From contig JBKDKX010000020.1 in assembly GCA_046344715.1 (NCBI GenBank), positions 1-21,929 on the forward strand: a stretch of DNA of 21,929 bases. The letters run 5' to 3'. The translations under genes and the position numbers were made by a program. The number at the start of each line of letters is the position of its first letter. The first letter of the stretch is position 1. Below, one piece after another: positions 21,786 through 21,929 of this stretch. Origin of the DNA: CAZAQK01 sp046344715. GTDB taxonomy: Bacteria > Pseudomonadota > Alphaproteobacteria > Rickettsiales > SXRF01. The notes under the pieces were generated by a model that was not told where the DNA came from, ran no database searches, and saw only the letters and a program-made list of their open reading frames with translations.

Positions 21786-21929
21786 AGCAGCGATTCCCCT
21801 CCATCTACATATATCACCTGTCCAGTGAGTGAAGGTGTTTGTATCAGCATTGCGACTATTTTTGCAACGTCTTCCACACTGGCTATTTTTCCCAGTGGCA
21901 ATGTTTTTTCAAGTTGCTGACGATAATCA
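21782..21929 (-). CDS. Short-chain dehydrogenase/reductase, C-terminal fragment (runs off right edge)
   Basis: The last 48 codons read LPLGKIASVEDVAKIVAMLI and LTGQVIYVDGGESLL, the C-terminal signature of classical SDR oxidoreductases. The Rossmann and catalytic parts are beyond the window. The coupled folB suggests a pteridine or dihydrofolate reductase role (FolM/PTR1-like), but that rests on position only. Confidence 0.85.
   Translation of the reverse strand, partial: DYRQQLEKTLPLGKIASVEDVAKIVAMLIQTPSLTGQVIYVDGGESLL

Noticed and set aside
1..21929. tRNA, rRNA or riboswitch genes
   Set aside because: No cloverleaf, rRNA core or known riboswitch core was seen by eye on either strand. A covariance-model scan would be needed to exclude small RNAs.

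Overview
The window looks like a chromosomal segment of an alphaproteobacterium of roughly balanced base composition. The evidence is gene content and order: dgt-argS-SPOR-nagZ followed by tatABC-serS-surE, a divK-pleD pair, a kinase-domain-only HprK followed by rapZ, an EIIA-Man-type protein and HPr, and folB next to a short-chain dehydrogenase. I cannot place it at genus level. The arrangement would suit an uncultured or early-branching order as well as a classical one.

Layout. (1) 1-92: the 5' end of an IS30-type transposase running off the left edge; the insertion lies directly behind surE. (2) 129-9444, minus strand: one long unit read right to left, dgt, argS, SPOR protein, nagZ, M50 membrane protease, tatA (only 52 aa), tatB, tatC, serS, surE. 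Many junctions overlap or touch; the wider gaps are filled by paired palindromic repeats. The unit combines nucleotide control, tRNA charging, peptidoglycan recycling and septal binding, and the twin-arginine translocase. (3) 9562-10694, plus: erpA-xthA, divergent from dgt. (4) 10695-12454, minus: divK-pleD, a response regulator and a diguanylate cyclase. (5) 12563-13081, plus: a short PrmA-like methyltransferase. (6) 13183-16220, plus: two orphan genes (280 and 645 aa) without recognisable family, both cysteine-free, both carrying a glycine-rich membrane hairpin at the same residue positions (about 160-200), followed by a strong terminator. This is the most likely place for an undescribed function. 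(7) 16468-20442, minus: hprK-rapZ-EIIA-HPr, a translationally coupled regulatory phosphotransferase cluster, then acs (acetyl-CoA synthetase). (8) 20499-21437, plus: an exported orphan that seems to be two copies of one domain. (9) 21438-21929, minus: folB and the C-terminus of an SDR reductase.

Three kinds of structure cut across the genes. At least five paired inverted repeats of the GTCAT-YCC-type (two hairpins facing each other) sit between genes; one supplies the tatC stop codon and another holds a false upstream ATG for tatB. Several probable first genes of transcription units lack a Shine-Dalgarno sequence, whereas most operon-internal genes have one. Two convergent gene pairs abut with no gap at all, stop against stop.
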